Shown one piece after another: positions 1-9,248 of a DNA stretch of 64,000 bases. The DNA lies in the NCBI RefSeq assembly GCF_027111335.1, contig NZ_CP114288.1, positions 1,674,001 to 1,738,000 of the forward strand. The letters are read 5' to 3'. Numbering within the stretch: position 1 is the first letter of the stretch; each line of letters starts with the position of its first letter. Source of the stretch: Flavobacterium aquiphilum. Its GTDB lineage: Bacteria > Bacteroidota > Bacteroidia > Flavobacteriales > Flavobacteriaceae. Position numbers and translations under genes: made by a program. Below the pieces are notes generated by a model, which worked only from the letters and a program-made list of their open reading frames with translations, was not told where the DNA came from and ran no database searches.

Positions 1-2
1 TG

Positions 3-551
3 GCAGCAGATGGAGTCGATATTTGCGAATCTATGTTTGATGGTGATCCTAGTGAGCCTAATTATCAGTCCAAACTGAATTTTAATAATACTTTTGCTTT
101 CAAGAATTTTACTTTGGAGCGAAGACCTGAGCAATATGAGTTTTCGGATATCGATATGACCTTGAAAAGAAAGATTCCTATGGACAAAGATTATTTTACG
201 TTGATGGAATATTCGGCCAAATGGGATTTTATTCCAAGTATGTTATGCCAAAACCACACACAATTGGTTAAAGGTTTTATGGGACAAACGACTTCATTTG
301 ATCAAAATTTGATAAAATCAAATGTCCTGATTATGGGAACTTGTGAGCTGAATGGTGAAGCCCGTTACATTCACGGCGAAAAAGGAAAAGGAATGTTTAC
401 TTTTTATGGAGGCCATGATCCTGAAGATTACCAGCACCAGGTAGGTGATCCTCCAACAGTTTTGGATTTGCACCCTAATTCGCCTGGCTATAGATTGATT
501 TTGAATAATGTGCTTTTCCCTGCTGCCAGAAAGAAAAAGCAAAAAACATAA
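3..551 (+). CDS. C-terminal part of an 'asparagine synthetase B' family protein
   Basis: Partial gene cut by the left window edge; the frame is open from base 3 (ADGVDICESMFDGDPSEP...) and ends at a TAA. The carboxy end, with GHDPEDYQH, GDPPTVLDLHPNSPGYR and a basic tail after NNVLFPAA, matches from memory the end of a Bacteroidota family of about 420 residues that databases label asparagine synthetase B. The part visible shows neither the amidotransferase nor the ATP-pyrophosphatase motif of true AsnB, so that name should not be read as a proven reaction. A strong hairpin terminator follows at 571-621. Family recognition is fairly sure; function is unknown. Confidence 0.6.
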   Translation, partial: AADGVDICESMFDGDPSEPNYQSKLNFNNTFAFKNFTLERRPEQYEFSDIDMTLKRKIPMDKDYFTLMEYSAKWDFIPSMLCQNHTQLVKGFMGQTTSFDQNLIKSNVLIMGTCELNGEARYIHGEKGKGMFTFYGGHDPEDYQHQVGDPPTVLDLHPNSPGYRLILNNVLFPAARKKKQKT

Positions 552-570
552 AAGAATAAAACTAAAACTG

Positions 571-621
571 AAAATCCCAAATCTCAATTGCAATAATTGG
601 TATTTGGGATTTTGTTTTTTT
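571..621. terminator. Bidirectional hairpin terminator
   Basis: A 12-bp stem (AAAATCCCAAAT at 571-582, complement at 602-613) is followed by a T-run at 615-621. It lies between two convergent genes and has A/T tracts on both sides, so it can serve both strands. Confidence 0.75.
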
Positions 622-636
622 GGAATTTTTAGAAAA

Positions 637-1440
637 TTAATTCAGGGAAAACTCAAACCAAATGGGCAGATGGTCTGATATTTTTCGGGCTTCTTTTAAA
701 GAAATGAAATTTTTATAAAATAGAATTGCGTCCGATTTTATAAAGGTTATTGAATTTATTTTATAAAAGATATTGTCATATTCGGATGCAAGATAATTAC
801 CCTTTTTGACTTTTGTTTTCAATGATGTTTTTTGATTTTTTAGGATAGGAGAAAAGCCCATATTTTTTAAAGGGGTAAAAACCGAGTGTGATTGTGGACA
901 ATTGAAATCTCCTGCAAAGACTAGGTTTAACGATGGATATTCCTGTGGCAAAAGCTTGAAATATTTAATCTCAGTTTCAGGTTGATGACTTTTGGTAATG
1001 GCATGAAAAGAAGCAACTGTTATAGTCTTTCCTTTTATTTCGAATGTGGCAAAATAGGGTTCCCGTTCAATTTCGGAATGGTATTTTTGTTCCAGCCAAG
1101 GTTTGCCTTTTAGTTTGAGATTGGTTGTTTTCCATAAAAAAGCGTAACGTTCGGTCTTTTTAGAACTGCTGGAAGTAGGGTCGCTTATTCGATAATCCCA
1201 TTTTGTTCCTTTTCGGTTAAGTTCGTCAGCAAGTCTTGCCACTGCTTGTGCGCCACCATTTCCTGCTACTACTTCCTGGACGGCAATTATGTCGTAGTCT
1301 TTTATTGTATTGGTTATAAAAGCAATTTCTTGGTCTGATTTGGATTTTCCAAAGTTTTCCAGATTCCAGGAAAGGAGTTTGGTTTGGGAAAATACAGTTA
1401 AAGAGCTTAAGAAAAAGAAATAAAGAAGTTTTGTTTTCAT
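637..1440 (-). CDS. Secreted endonuclease/exonuclease/phosphatase family protein
   Basis: A 267-residue protein with an N-terminal Sec signal (MKTKLLYFFFLSSLTVFSQ) followed by the EEP fold. LLSWNLENFG, IIAVQEV and VFAGDFNCPQSH supply the metal-binding Asn, Glu and Asp/Asn residues, and ISDHLPIWFEF near the end supplies the catalytic Asp-His pair. I chose the ATG at 1440 rather than the one 27 bases upstream because it begins a clean signal peptide. Members hydrolyse phosphodiester or phosphomonoester bonds; an exported DNase or RNase used for nucleic-acid scavenging is the likeliest role. The substrate cannot be told from sequence. It is transcribed convergently with the preceding gene and shares its terminator. 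Confidence 0.85.
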   Translation of the reverse strand: MKTKLLYFFFLSSLTVFSQTKLLSWNLENFGKSKSDQEIAFITNTIKDYDIIAVQEVVAGNGGAQAVARLADELNRKGTKWDYRISDPTSSSSKKTERYAFLWKTTNLKLKGKPWLEQKYHSEIEREPYFATFEIKGKTITVASFHAITKSHQPETEIKYFKLLPQEYPSLNLVFAGDFNCPQSHSVFTPLKNMGFSPILKNQKTSLKTKVKKGNYLASEYDNIFYKINSITFIKSDAILFYKNFISLKEARKISDHLPIWFEFSLN

Positions 1441-1692
1441 TTTGAGGCAAAGATTTTCAGCCCGCAAATGTATCTTATTTTTAGGTAAGCTTCTATTAAA
1501 AATTTATGGTTTTACATTATTGTGAAAAGGATATATTCTATTTTTTAGAATCAATTTAAATTGATTTTTATGCTTTTCTACTGATAAAAGTCATATTAAT
1601 ATTCAATGAAGCAAATTAATTTTAATGCGATAAATCAGTGCTATTTTAATTAATTTTATAAAAATTTATTTCCATTCAAATTTCATATTATT

Positions 1693-2463
1693 TTGAAAAA
1701 CTTATTTAGAGTTCTAGTTTTTTTGTTTCCTTTTTTGGTTTTTTCCCAAGTACCTACACAAAAAGATGTTAATGAGCAGGTGCAAACTTGGGTTTCGTTA
1801 AATACTGTGACAAAGTTCAGTGATCATTGGGGAGTTGTTGCAGATGCGCATATTCGTGAAAACGGATTTTTTGAAAGTAATAATTTTTATTTTTTACGAG
1901 GTGGTGTTTCTTATTTCCCCAATTCATCCGTTTCAGTTACGGGGGGCTACGCGCACATGTGGCTGGCTCCAACAAAGGAAGGATGGTCAACTTATGCTGA
2001 TGAAAACAGAATTTATGAACAGGTACAATTAACAACAAAGATTGGGAAAGTAAGTGTTCTCCAAAGATTGAGGAACGAACAAAGATGGCAGGAAAAAATA
2101 GTTAATGACGAACCTACCGGTAAAAATCGTTTTACGAACAGGGTACGGTATTTAGCCAGTTTTACGATTCCGGTTTTTAACGATAAAAGACTGCCTTCTT
2201 TGGTTCTGTCTGATGAAATTTTAATTCATTTTGGTCAAGAAGTGGTTTACAATACCTTTGATCAAAATCGATTTTTTGTTGGAATTAAACAAAATGTTAG
2301 TCCAAAATTGAGCTTTGATTTAGGATATATGAATGTCAGTCAACAAAAATATTCAGGATATCAGTATGATATGAATCATACCATCCGATTGTTTTTCTAT
2401 TTGAATTCAGTTATAAAACACAAAGTGGCCAAAGCTCCAGATCATCATTCGGGCGATGAGTAA
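1693..2463 (+). CDS. DUF2490 family outer-membrane protein
   Basis: A 256-residue protein that probably begins at a TTG codon, because the hydrophobic signal peptide (MKNLFRVLVFLFPFLVFSQ) starts exactly there and no ATG precedes it in frame. The mature part has alternating aromatic/polar strands (VQTWVSLNTVTKFSDHWGVVADAHIRENG, shown here only as its first segment VQTWVSLNTVTKF) and ends in strands typical of an 8-12 strand barrel, as in DUF2490. It precedes the malic enzyme by 213 bases and points the same way as the aspartate block, but no shared promoter was seen. Function unknown; a small outer-membrane barrel is inferred. Confidence 0.7.
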   Translation: MKNLFRVLVFLFPFLVFSQVPTQKDVNEQVQTWVSLNTVTKFSDHWGVVADAHIRENGFFESNNFYFLRGGVSYFPNSSVSVTGGYAHMWLAPTKEGWSTYADENRIYEQVQLTTKIGKVSVLQRLRNEQRWQEKIVNDEPTGKNRFTNRVRYLASFTIPVFNDKRLPSLVLSDEILIHFGQEVVYNTFDQNRFFVGIKQNVSPKLSFDLGYMNVSQQKYSGYQYDMNHTIRLFFYLNSVIKHKVAKAPDHHSGDE

Positions 2464-2676
2464 TTTTTAAGATAGATGACAACGGATTATATCACTCTTA
2501 ACCGTTATTTAAAGAACGGGTATTAAAATTTTTTTGTAAGTTTATGTTCTAAAATTCAAAAAAAGTTTTTTTGAATTGTTTTTTTATTGGTGAAATGATT
2601 TAAAAATGAATCATTTCTGTTTTCAGGTAATAGGTTTTAGGTTGTTTTTATAAATAGATACTTCAAAATTACTACA

Positions 2677-4293
2677 ATGGAAGACAATACCGGTTATTCA
2701 ATATTGCGAAATCCCCGATTAAATAAAGGATCTGCTTTTACTTTAGAAGAAAGGGAAAAATATGGTTTGCAAGGATTGTTGCCGGAAGCTGTTGAAACTA
2801 TCGAAACTCAAATAGTACGTATCCATGAACAACTTGACAATTTTTCCAAACCGATAAATCAATACGTGTACTTAATGCAGTTGTTGGAAAACAATGAAAC
2901 CTTGTTTTTCAAAACCATTTCTAATGACCCGGTTAAGTTTCTTCCCTTAGTTTACACCCCGACAGTTGGAGAGGCTTGCCAAAAATTTGGTCAAGTTAGC
3001 CGAAGACCTAGAGGGTTGTACCTTTCCATAAAAGACAAAGACAATCTAAAGAAGATTCTGAAAAATTGGCCCGAAAAAGATGTGCGGTTTACCGTTGTTA
3101 CAGACGGTGGTCGTATTTTGGGATTGGGCGATTTAGGTATTTTTGGCTTAGGTATTCCCATCGGTAAATTAGTTCTTTATACCAGTTGTGGAGGCGTCCC
3201 GCCCGAATATACGTTACCAATTGTTTTGGATGTGGGTACCAATAATGAAGAGTTTTTGAATGATCCACTGTACCCAGGTTTGAAATGCAAAAGGATTAGA
3301 GGTAAGGAATTTGATGATTTTGTAGCTGCTTTTGTAGCAGCCATAAATGAAGTTTTTCCTAAAATATGCATTCAGTGGGAGGACTTCCCCGGAGTCGATG
3401 CCATTAAGATTTTAAACAACTACAGAGAGAAAGTCTGTACTTTTAATGATGATATCCAAGGAACTGCAGCGATTGCCATTGCAGGTTTTATTTCAATAAG
3501 CCGTTCTATGAAAAAAAGGTTTATTGACCAGCGGTTTTTATTTTTGGGAGCAGGGGCGGCCGCATTTGGCATAGCCGATATGTTAGTCAAAAAGTTTCAA
3601 AGAGATGGTTTGACAGAGGATGAAGCTTTAGGGCAAATTTGGATGTTTGATGTAAATGGATTGTTGGTCAATAGCCGAACCGATCTTGCCGAACATCAAT
3701 TGCAGTTTGCCCACGATTTGGAGCCTTGCACAGACTTTGCCGAAGCTATTCTCAAAATAAAACCTACAGCTATTGTTGGTGTCAGCACTGTTGGTGGAGC
3801 TTTCAATCAGCAGGTAATAGAAAACATGAGTGCCATCAATGAAAGACCGATAATTTTTCCTTATTCAAACCCCACTTCCCATTCAGAATGTACTGCTGAG
3901 CAAGCTTATAATTGGAGTAAAGGAAAAGCTGTTTTTGCTAGTGGAAGTCCATTTGCCCCAGTTGAATATGAAGGGAAAACCTTTACGCCAGGCCAAGGAA
4001 ATAATGTCTTTATTTTTCCGGCATTAGGATTAGCCATTTTTGCCACCGAAGCTAAAAGAGTTACGGATGATATTTTATTGACTGCCGCTGAAGCAGTAGC
4101 AAAACAAGTGTGTTTGACTGACTTTGAAAAAGGATTGATTTACCCCAATGTTGCCGATATTTTGCGAGTGTCGGAGAATGTCGCTGTGAAAGTTGCCGAA
4201 GAAATTTTTAATTCAGGTTTGGCGAGTGTAGAAAGACCTGAAAGCATTTGTGATTTTATCAAAAGTAAAATGTACGTACCCGAATATAAATAA
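2677..4293 (+). CDS. maeA: NAD-type malic enzyme
   Basis: A 538-residue malate dehydrogenase (oxaloacetate-decarboxylating), the long form related to E. coli MaeA. Visible are the malate-site segment YTPTVGEAC (catalytic Tyr93), the general-base lysine in GLGIPIGKL (Lys164), the metal ligands in WEDF (Glu235, Asp236) and FNDDIQGTA (Asp258/259), and the dinucleotide loop GAGAAAFGIA (291-300). It converts malate to pyruvate and CO2 with NAD(P)H. Downstream genes produce fumarate from aspartate, so the enzyme probably drains C4 acids towards pyruvate or acetyl-CoA. A 249-base gap separates it from aspT. Cofactor preference is not settled by sequence alone. Confidence 0.93.
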   Translation: MEDNTGYSILRNPRLNKGSAFTLEEREKYGLQGLLPEAVETIETQIVRIHEQLDNFSKPINQYVYLMQLLENNETLFFKTISNDPVKFLPLVYTPTVGEACQKFGQVSRRPRGLYLSIKDKDNLKKILKNWPEKDVRFTVVTDGGRILGLGDLGIFGLGIPIGKLVLYTSCGGVPPEYTLPIVLDVGTNNEEFLNDPLYPGLKCKRIRGKEFDDFVAAFVAAINEVFPKICIQWEDFPGVDAIKILNNYREKVCTFNDDIQGTAAIAIAGFISISRSMKKRFIDQRFLFLGAGAAAFGIADMLVKKFQRDGLTEDEALGQIWMFDVNGLLVNSRTDLAEHQLQFAHDLEPCTDFAEAILKIKPTAIVGVSTVGGAFNQQVIENMSAINERPIIFPYSNPTSHSECTAEQAYNWSKGKAVFASGSPFAPVEYEGKTFTPGQGNNVFIFPALGLAIFATEAKRVTDDILLTAAEAVAKQVCLTDFEKGLIYPNVADILRVSENVAVKVAEEIFNSGLASVERPESICDFIKSKMYVPEYK

Positions 4294-4542
4294 ATTGCCC
4301 CCCTTATCTTTTTTTTTCTTTTTTAAGTTATTTTTTTTGAATTGATTAAAGAGAATTCTAACCTATTAATTTCCATAAATAGTATTCAAATTGAATATAA
4401 TTTTATCATTAATTATATTCGGTTTAGTTTGATTGTAAAAAACTTTTTTTTGTCTGTATTTATGTACTAACTTAGTGATAATTTAAAAGTTAGCCCTGTT
4501 TTTTAAGAATGTGTTCTTTTTAATTTTTTTAATCTGAAGTTA
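4294..4542. other. AT-rich intergenic region before aspT
   Basis: Very AT-rich spacer with no open frame of note. No clear TAnnTTTG promoter or hairpin terminator was found, so it is open whether aspT is transcribed from here or by read-through from malic enzyme. Confidence 0.4.
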
Positions 4543-6222
4543 ATGGAAAAAATTGCACATATTTTACAACAACATCCTGAGTTGGCTGTTTTTTTGACAT
4601 TGTCATTGGGTTTTGCTTTAGGGCATATAAAAATCGGTACTTTTAAAATTGGGGTCGTTTTGGGAACTTTGTTCGCCGGCGTACTCATAGGACAATTGAA
4701 CATACAAATTCCCCCAATTGTCAAAACTATTTTCTTTGATTTCTTTCTTTTTGCTACAGGTTATAAAGTAGGGCCTCAATTTTTTCAGGGATTAAGGAAA
4801 AATGCTTTCCCACAATTAATGCTGACAATTGTAATCTGTGTTTCTTGTTTGTTGATTGCTTTCGGAATATCCATGTTTTTGAATTATGATACGGGTACGG
4901 CAGCAGGACTTTTGGCAGGGGCATTTTCGGAGTCAACACTTATAGGAACCGCTTCCGAAGCCATTCATCAATTACCGATTTCCGAAATGGAGAAAACAAG
5001 ATTAGTCAACCACATACCCGTTGCTTATTCTCTTACTTATCTTATAGGAGCAACTTCATTTGTTTTTTTTCTGACATCGATTGCGCCAAAATTGTTGGGA
5101 ATTAATTTAGTTGTAGAAAGTGAAAAACTTAGTAAAACATTGACAGGCGAAACCGAACATGAACCGGGCATACAATCTGCTTATCAACGATGGATTATCA
5201 GGGCATACGAAATAACCAATGAAAAATGGATTGGTCTTACTATTTCAGAATTTGAAAAAAAGAATAAGGATTTAAGATTGGTTATCCAGAGAATGAGACA
5301 TAACGAAGAGTTGATTGAACCTTCGCCCAAAGCGATTATTCATAAAGGTGATATATTGGTTATAATGGCACAACATGGTATTATCTTAAACAGTCTTTCT
5401 AATATTGGCCCTGAAGTTTTAGATGAAGAATTACTGAAATTTCCATTAGCTCATATGGATATTACCATTACAAATAAAGAAATTTCAGGTAAAACAATTA
5501 GGAGTTTACGCAATCGTTTTGGTAATGGGTTAATGTTAGACAAGATTACTAGAGAATATCAGGAGATACCATTTAACTTAGATACTGTTCTGCAAAGGGG
5601 CGACGTTTTGAAAGTTACAGGCAAAATGGTTTTAATAGAAAAAGCAGCAAAAGAAATAGGGTATTTGGACAGATTAAGTTCAGCAACCGATATTGTTTTT
5701 TTGGGGCTTGGAATTGTTTTGGGAGGGCTGTTTGGTTTGCTTTCGGTTACGGTTTTTGGAATATCGATTACGTTAACCACGAGTGGCGGCGCATTGGTCA
5801 TGGGACTGATTTTTGGATGGTTGCACTCCAGAACACCGATATTTGGGAGTATTCCAGAGCCGGCCTTATGGATTTTTGACAATGTGGGATTGGCGACTTT
5901 CATAGGTTTGGTGGGAATGGCGGCGGGGCCTAGTTTTATTTCCGGACTTCAGGAAATGGGATTTAGCATTGTGATTTCAGGTTTTATTGTGGCTGTTGTG
6001 CCTCATGTCATCGGATTATTTTTCGGGAGATATATTCTAAAAATGAACCCGATAATTTTATTGGGTGCCCAAACAGGAGCGGGAACTTCAACGATTGGAC
6101 TAAAAGCAATTCAGGATGCCTCGGCTAGTAAATTTCCGGTTTTGGGATATACAATCCCTTATGCTTTGGGAAATATTCTCTTGACTGCTTGGGGACCTAT
6201 TTTGGTTTCAATGATGAACTAA
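4543..6222 (+). CDS. aspT: Aspartate:alanine antiporter-like transporter (AspT/YidE family)
   Basis: A 559-residue integral membrane protein with the AspT/YidE/YbjL architecture: about five membrane helices (roughly 15-180), a cytoplasmic insert with two TrkA-C/RCK-C-like regulatory domains (about 200-365), then a second helical repeat (about 375-559). The paired repeat motifs GLLAGAFSESTLIGTASEAI and LLGAQTGAGTSTIGLKAIQD sit at equivalent places in the two halves. Characterised AspT exchanges aspartate for alanine and so helps build proton motive force when aspartate is decarboxylated. Here the next genes deaminate rather than decarboxylate aspartate, so the counter-substrate is uncertain. 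Context strongly supports an aspartate or C4-dicarboxylate substrate. Confidence 0.8.
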   Translation: MEKIAHILQQHPELAVFLTLSLGFALGHIKIGTFKIGVVLGTLFAGVLIGQLNIQIPPIVKTIFFDFFLFATGYKVGPQFFQGLRKNAFPQLMLTIVICVSCLLIAFGISMFLNYDTGTAAGLLAGAFSESTLIGTASEAIHQLPISEMEKTRLVNHIPVAYSLTYLIGATSFVFFLTSIAPKLLGINLVVESEKLSKTLTGETEHEPGIQSAYQRWIIRAYEITNEKWIGLTISEFEKKNKDLRLVIQRMRHNEELIEPSPKAIIHKGDILVIMAQHGIILNSLSNIGPEVLDEELLKFPLAHMDITITNKEISGKTIRSLRNRFGNGLMLDKITREYQEIPFNLDTVLQRGDVLKVTGKMVLIEKAAKEIGYLDRLSSATDIVFLGLGIVLGGLFGLLSVTVFGISITLTTSGGALVMGLIFGWLHSRTPIFGSIPEPALWIFDNVGLATFIGLVGMAAGPSFISGLQEMGFSIVISGFIVAVVPHVIGLFFGRYILKMNPIILLGAQTGAGTSTIGLKAIQDASASKFPVLGYTIPYALGNILLTAWGPILVSMMN

Positions 6223-6270
6223 AGAAATAGTATCAAATAAATTCTAACATAAATATTATTAATTCTAATT

Positions 6271-7680
6271 ATGGGAACAACAAGAAAAGAACACGATTTT
6301 TTGGGAGAATTGGAAATTCCAGATCATCTATATTACGGAATACAAACTTTTAGGGCCGTTGAGAATTTTAACATAACCGGTATTCCAATTTCAAAAGAGC
6401 CATTGTTTATTAAGGCATTGGGTTATGTGAAAAAAGCGGCAGCTATGGCCAACAGGGATTGCGGAGCTTTGGATCCAAAAATAGCCGGAGCCATTTGTTA
6501 TGGTAGCGATCAGGTAATTGCGGGTAAGTTTGATAAAGAATTTGTCAGTGATATGATTCAGGGAGGAGCGGGGACTTCTGTGAATATGAATGCCAATGAG
6601 GTCATCGCCAATATTGGATTGGAATATTTAGGTCATAAAAAAGGAGAGTATAACTTCTTGCATCCCAACAATCATGTGAATTGCTCCCAATCAACCAACG
6701 ACGCCTATCCATCGGCCTTTAGGATAGCATTGTATTTAAAAATGGACCATTTTATAAAAACAGTCGAAAATCTCGAAAAAGCATTTTTAGCCAAAGGCAA
6801 TGAGTTTAAAAATGTTTTAAAAATGGGAAGAACTCAGCTACAAGATGCAGTGCCAATGACTTTGGGACAAGAATTTCATTCCTATGCAACTACGATAGGT
6901 GAAGATGTTTTGAGGTTAAAAGATGCGCAAAGTTTGGTGCTAGACATAAACATGGGGGCAACGGCAATAGGTACCAAAGTAAATGCGCCGGAAGGTTATC
7001 CCGAAATTTGTGTTAATTATTTGGCCAAAGAAGTTGGAATTCCATTGACATTGTCGCCAGATTTGATTGAAGCAACTGTTGATACGGGTGCTTATGTGCA
7101 AATAATGGGAACCATGAAACGAACTGCTGTTAAAATCTCAAAAATTTGCAATGATTTGAGATTGTTGAGTTCAGGACCAAGAACAGGTCTTAATGAAATA
7201 AACCTTCCGCCACGCCAACCGGGTTCGTCCATTATGCCTGGTAAAGTAAATCCGGTAATTCCCGAAGTGGCAAATCAGGCTTGTTTTTATGTGATAGGAC
7301 AAGATTTGACGGTGACTATGGCTGCTGAAGCAGGACAATTGCAACTAAATGTGATGGAACCGGTAATCGCTTTTGCAATGTTTACTTCATTTGATTATTT
7401 GTCAAACGCTATCCAAACATTAATTGATAAATGTATTGTTGGAATTACTGCAAATGAACAGCATTGTTATAACATGGTAATGAACAGCATCGGGATCGTG
7501 ACTCAACTAAACCCAATCATTGGATATGAAGAAAGTGCCAGTATTGCAGGCGAAGCATTGAAAACCGGAAAAAGTGTCCATCAAATTGCCGTGGTTGAAC
7601 GTAAATTGATAACCCAGGAAAAATGGGATGAAATTTATTCATTAGAAAATCTAATTAATCCTAAGTTTATTACATCATAA
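6271..7680 (+). CDS. aspA: Aspartate ammonia-lyase, cytosolic
   Basis: A 469-residue class II lyase with no signal peptide. Family signatures are present: GGAGTSVNMNANEV, the CSQSTNDAYPSAF segment that binds the substrate carboxylate, GRTQLQDAVPMTLGQEF, and the mobile catalytic loop PGSSIMPGKVNP near residue 317. The Gln in GRTQLQDA is the E. coli aspartase residue at that place, which favours aspartate over fumarate hydration or argininosuccinate cleavage. It converts L-aspartate to fumarate and ammonia. It lies 48 bases after aspT and 54 bases before a second aspartase, probably in one transcript with both. Confidence 0.93.
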   Translation: MGTTRKEHDFLGELEIPDHLYYGIQTFRAVENFNITGIPISKEPLFIKALGYVKKAAAMANRDCGALDPKIAGAICYGSDQVIAGKFDKEFVSDMIQGGAGTSVNMNANEVIANIGLEYLGHKKGEYNFLHPNNHVNCSQSTNDAYPSAFRIALYLKMDHFIKTVENLEKAFLAKGNEFKNVLKMGRTQLQDAVPMTLGQEFHSYATTIGEDVLRLKDAQSLVLDINMGATAIGTKVNAPEGYPEICVNYLAKEVGIPLTLSPDLIEATVDTGAYVQIMGTMKRTAVKISKICNDLRLLSSGPRTGLNEINLPPRQPGSSIMPGKVNPVIPEVANQACFYVIGQDLTVTMAAEAGQLQLNVMEPVIAFAMFTSFDYLSNAIQTLIDKCIVGITANEQHCYNMVMNSIGIVTQLNPIIGYEESASIAGEALKTGKSVHQIAVVERKLITQEKWDEIYSLENLINPKFITS

Positions 7681-7734
7681 GCGCTTTTTTCAAGATTTAA
7701 ACTATTCAGACTGAGATATTAATAGTTAAAAATA

Positions 7735-9225
7735 ATGAAGCAAATGAAAAATAAAGGAAAAATTCTATTGGCAATTTCTTTTCTTGTTTTGGGATTTGGC
7801 TCCTATGGTCAAGTTCAAACCAGAACCGAAACTGATTTATTAGGGGAAATAAAAGTTCCCGCTGATGCCTATTATGGAGCCCAGGCGGCCAGAGGTATGG
7901 AAAATTTTCAAATCTCGGATCAATACAATAACGATTATCCCGATTTTATTAAAGCTTGGGGAATGATAAAATTGGCTTGCGCCCGTGCCAATACCGAAGT
8001 GGGCGAAATGCCAGCAGCCAAACTGAAGCTTATCGAACCCGCATGTCAGGAATTGATTAACGGAAAATATCTAGATCAATTCAAATTGGATTTGTATCAA
8101 GGAGGTGCAGGAACTTCAACGAATATGAATGCCAATGAAGTTATTGCCAATATCGCACTTGTTAAAGCAGGTCTCAAAAAAGGGCAATATGACAAGATTT
8201 CGCCCAATGACGATCTCAATATGTCGCAATCCACCAATGATACCTATCCTACTTCTTTGAAATTGACCATGATTTTGCACAACGAACACCTGAAAGAGCA
8301 ATTGGGTTTGTTGGCCAAATCTTTCCGTACGTTGGGGAACAAATACATCGACGTGGTCAAAATGGGACGAACCGAACTTCAGGATGCGGTGCCGATGACT
8401 GTTGGGCAGGAGTTTCATTCCTATGCTACGATGTTGGAATGGAACATTGCCAATCTAGATTTTGCTAATAAATCGTTGATGACTCTCAATATGGGTGGTA
8501 CTGCAATTGGTACAGGTCTGAATGCTCCCAAAGGATATGATATTGCCGTTATCAAACATTTGAAGCAAATTACGGGTTTAGAGTTTGTCAACAGTGACGA
8601 TATGATTGCTGCAACCTCAAGTTTACATGGATTTGTGGTGTATTCATCGGCATTGAAAACATTGGCCACGACTTTGTCCAAAATTTCCAATGATCTGATT
8701 CTACTTTCCTCCGGGCCAAGAAATGGTTTGTATGAAATCAATCTTCCGGCAAGACAACCGGGTTCTTCTATCATGCCGGGCAAGGTAAATCCCGTGATGC
8801 CGGAATTGATGGCTTTGGTCAGTTATCGGGTTATAGGCAATGATGTGACGGTGAATATTGCTGCTTCAGATGGCGATTTGCAATTGAATGCCTACGAGCC
8901 AGTGGCAGGTCTCGCCATTTTCGAATCACAAAAATTATTGACGAATACGATGAAGGCCTTCCGCGTTCAGTGCATAGACGGAATCACGATTAATGAAAAA
9001 GTGGATGCCCACAATTTGGAAACAACCATCGGAATTGTGACGGCATTAAATCCTAAATTAGGACACCACGTTGGCGATGAATTGGCCAAGGAAGCCCAAG
9101 CTACGGGCAAGGGAATCATAGAATTGGTTCGTGAGAAAAAATTGCTTACCGAAGATGAAATCAAAGAAATCCTTTCACCGGCTAATATGACCGGATTGGA
9201 TAAATCTAAATACCAAAACAAATAA
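7735..9225 (+). CDS. Exported aspartate ammonia-lyase-like enzyme
   Basis: A 496-residue paralogue of the preceding aspartase carrying about 25 extra N-terminal residues that form a Sec signal: a lysine-rich start, a hydrophobic core (ILLAISFLVLGFGSYG) and cleavage near SYGQ. The start may be the ATG at 7735 or the one at 7744. Lyase motifs are intact: GGAGTSTNMNANEV, MSQSTNDTYPTS and the loop PGSSIMPGKVNP. One conserved segment reads GRTELQDA, with Glu where E. coli aspartase has Gln. The predicted site is the periplasm, next to an exported asparaginase encoded 23 bases downstream. Aspartate to fumarate plus ammonia is the likely reaction, though the Glu substitution leaves room for a different amino-acid substrate. 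Confidence 0.85.
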   Translation: MKQMKNKGKILLAISFLVLGFGSYGQVQTRTETDLLGEIKVPADAYYGAQAARGMENFQISDQYNNDYPDFIKAWGMIKLACARANTEVGEMPAAKLKLIEPACQELINGKYLDQFKLDLYQGGAGTSTNMNANEVIANIALVKAGLKKGQYDKISPNDDLNMSQSTNDTYPTSLKLTMILHNEHLKEQLGLLAKSFRTLGNKYIDVVKMGRTELQDAVPMTVGQEFHSYATMLEWNIANLDFANKSLMTLNMGGTAIGTGLNAPKGYDIAVIKHLKQITGLEFVNSDDMIAATSSLHGFVVYSSALKTLATTLSKISNDLILLSSGPRNGLYEINLPARQPGSSIMPGKVNPVMPELMALVSYRVIGNDVTVNIAASDGDLQLNAYEPVAGLAIFESQKLLTNTMKAFRVQCIDGITINEKVDAHNLETTIGIVTALNPKLGHHVGDELAKEAQATGKGIIELVREKKLLTEDEIKEILSPANMTGLDKSKYQNK

Positions 9226-9248
9226 TTACAACCAAAAACTTTAAGACC

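Noticed and set aside
318..593. Minus-strand frame opposite the asparagine synthetase B-like gene
   Set aside because: Fully antisense to a conserved coding region and to its terminator.
5559..5903. Minus-strand frame opposite aspT
   Set aside because: Shadow of a conserved membrane protein; Pro/Ser-rich composition typical of antisense translation.
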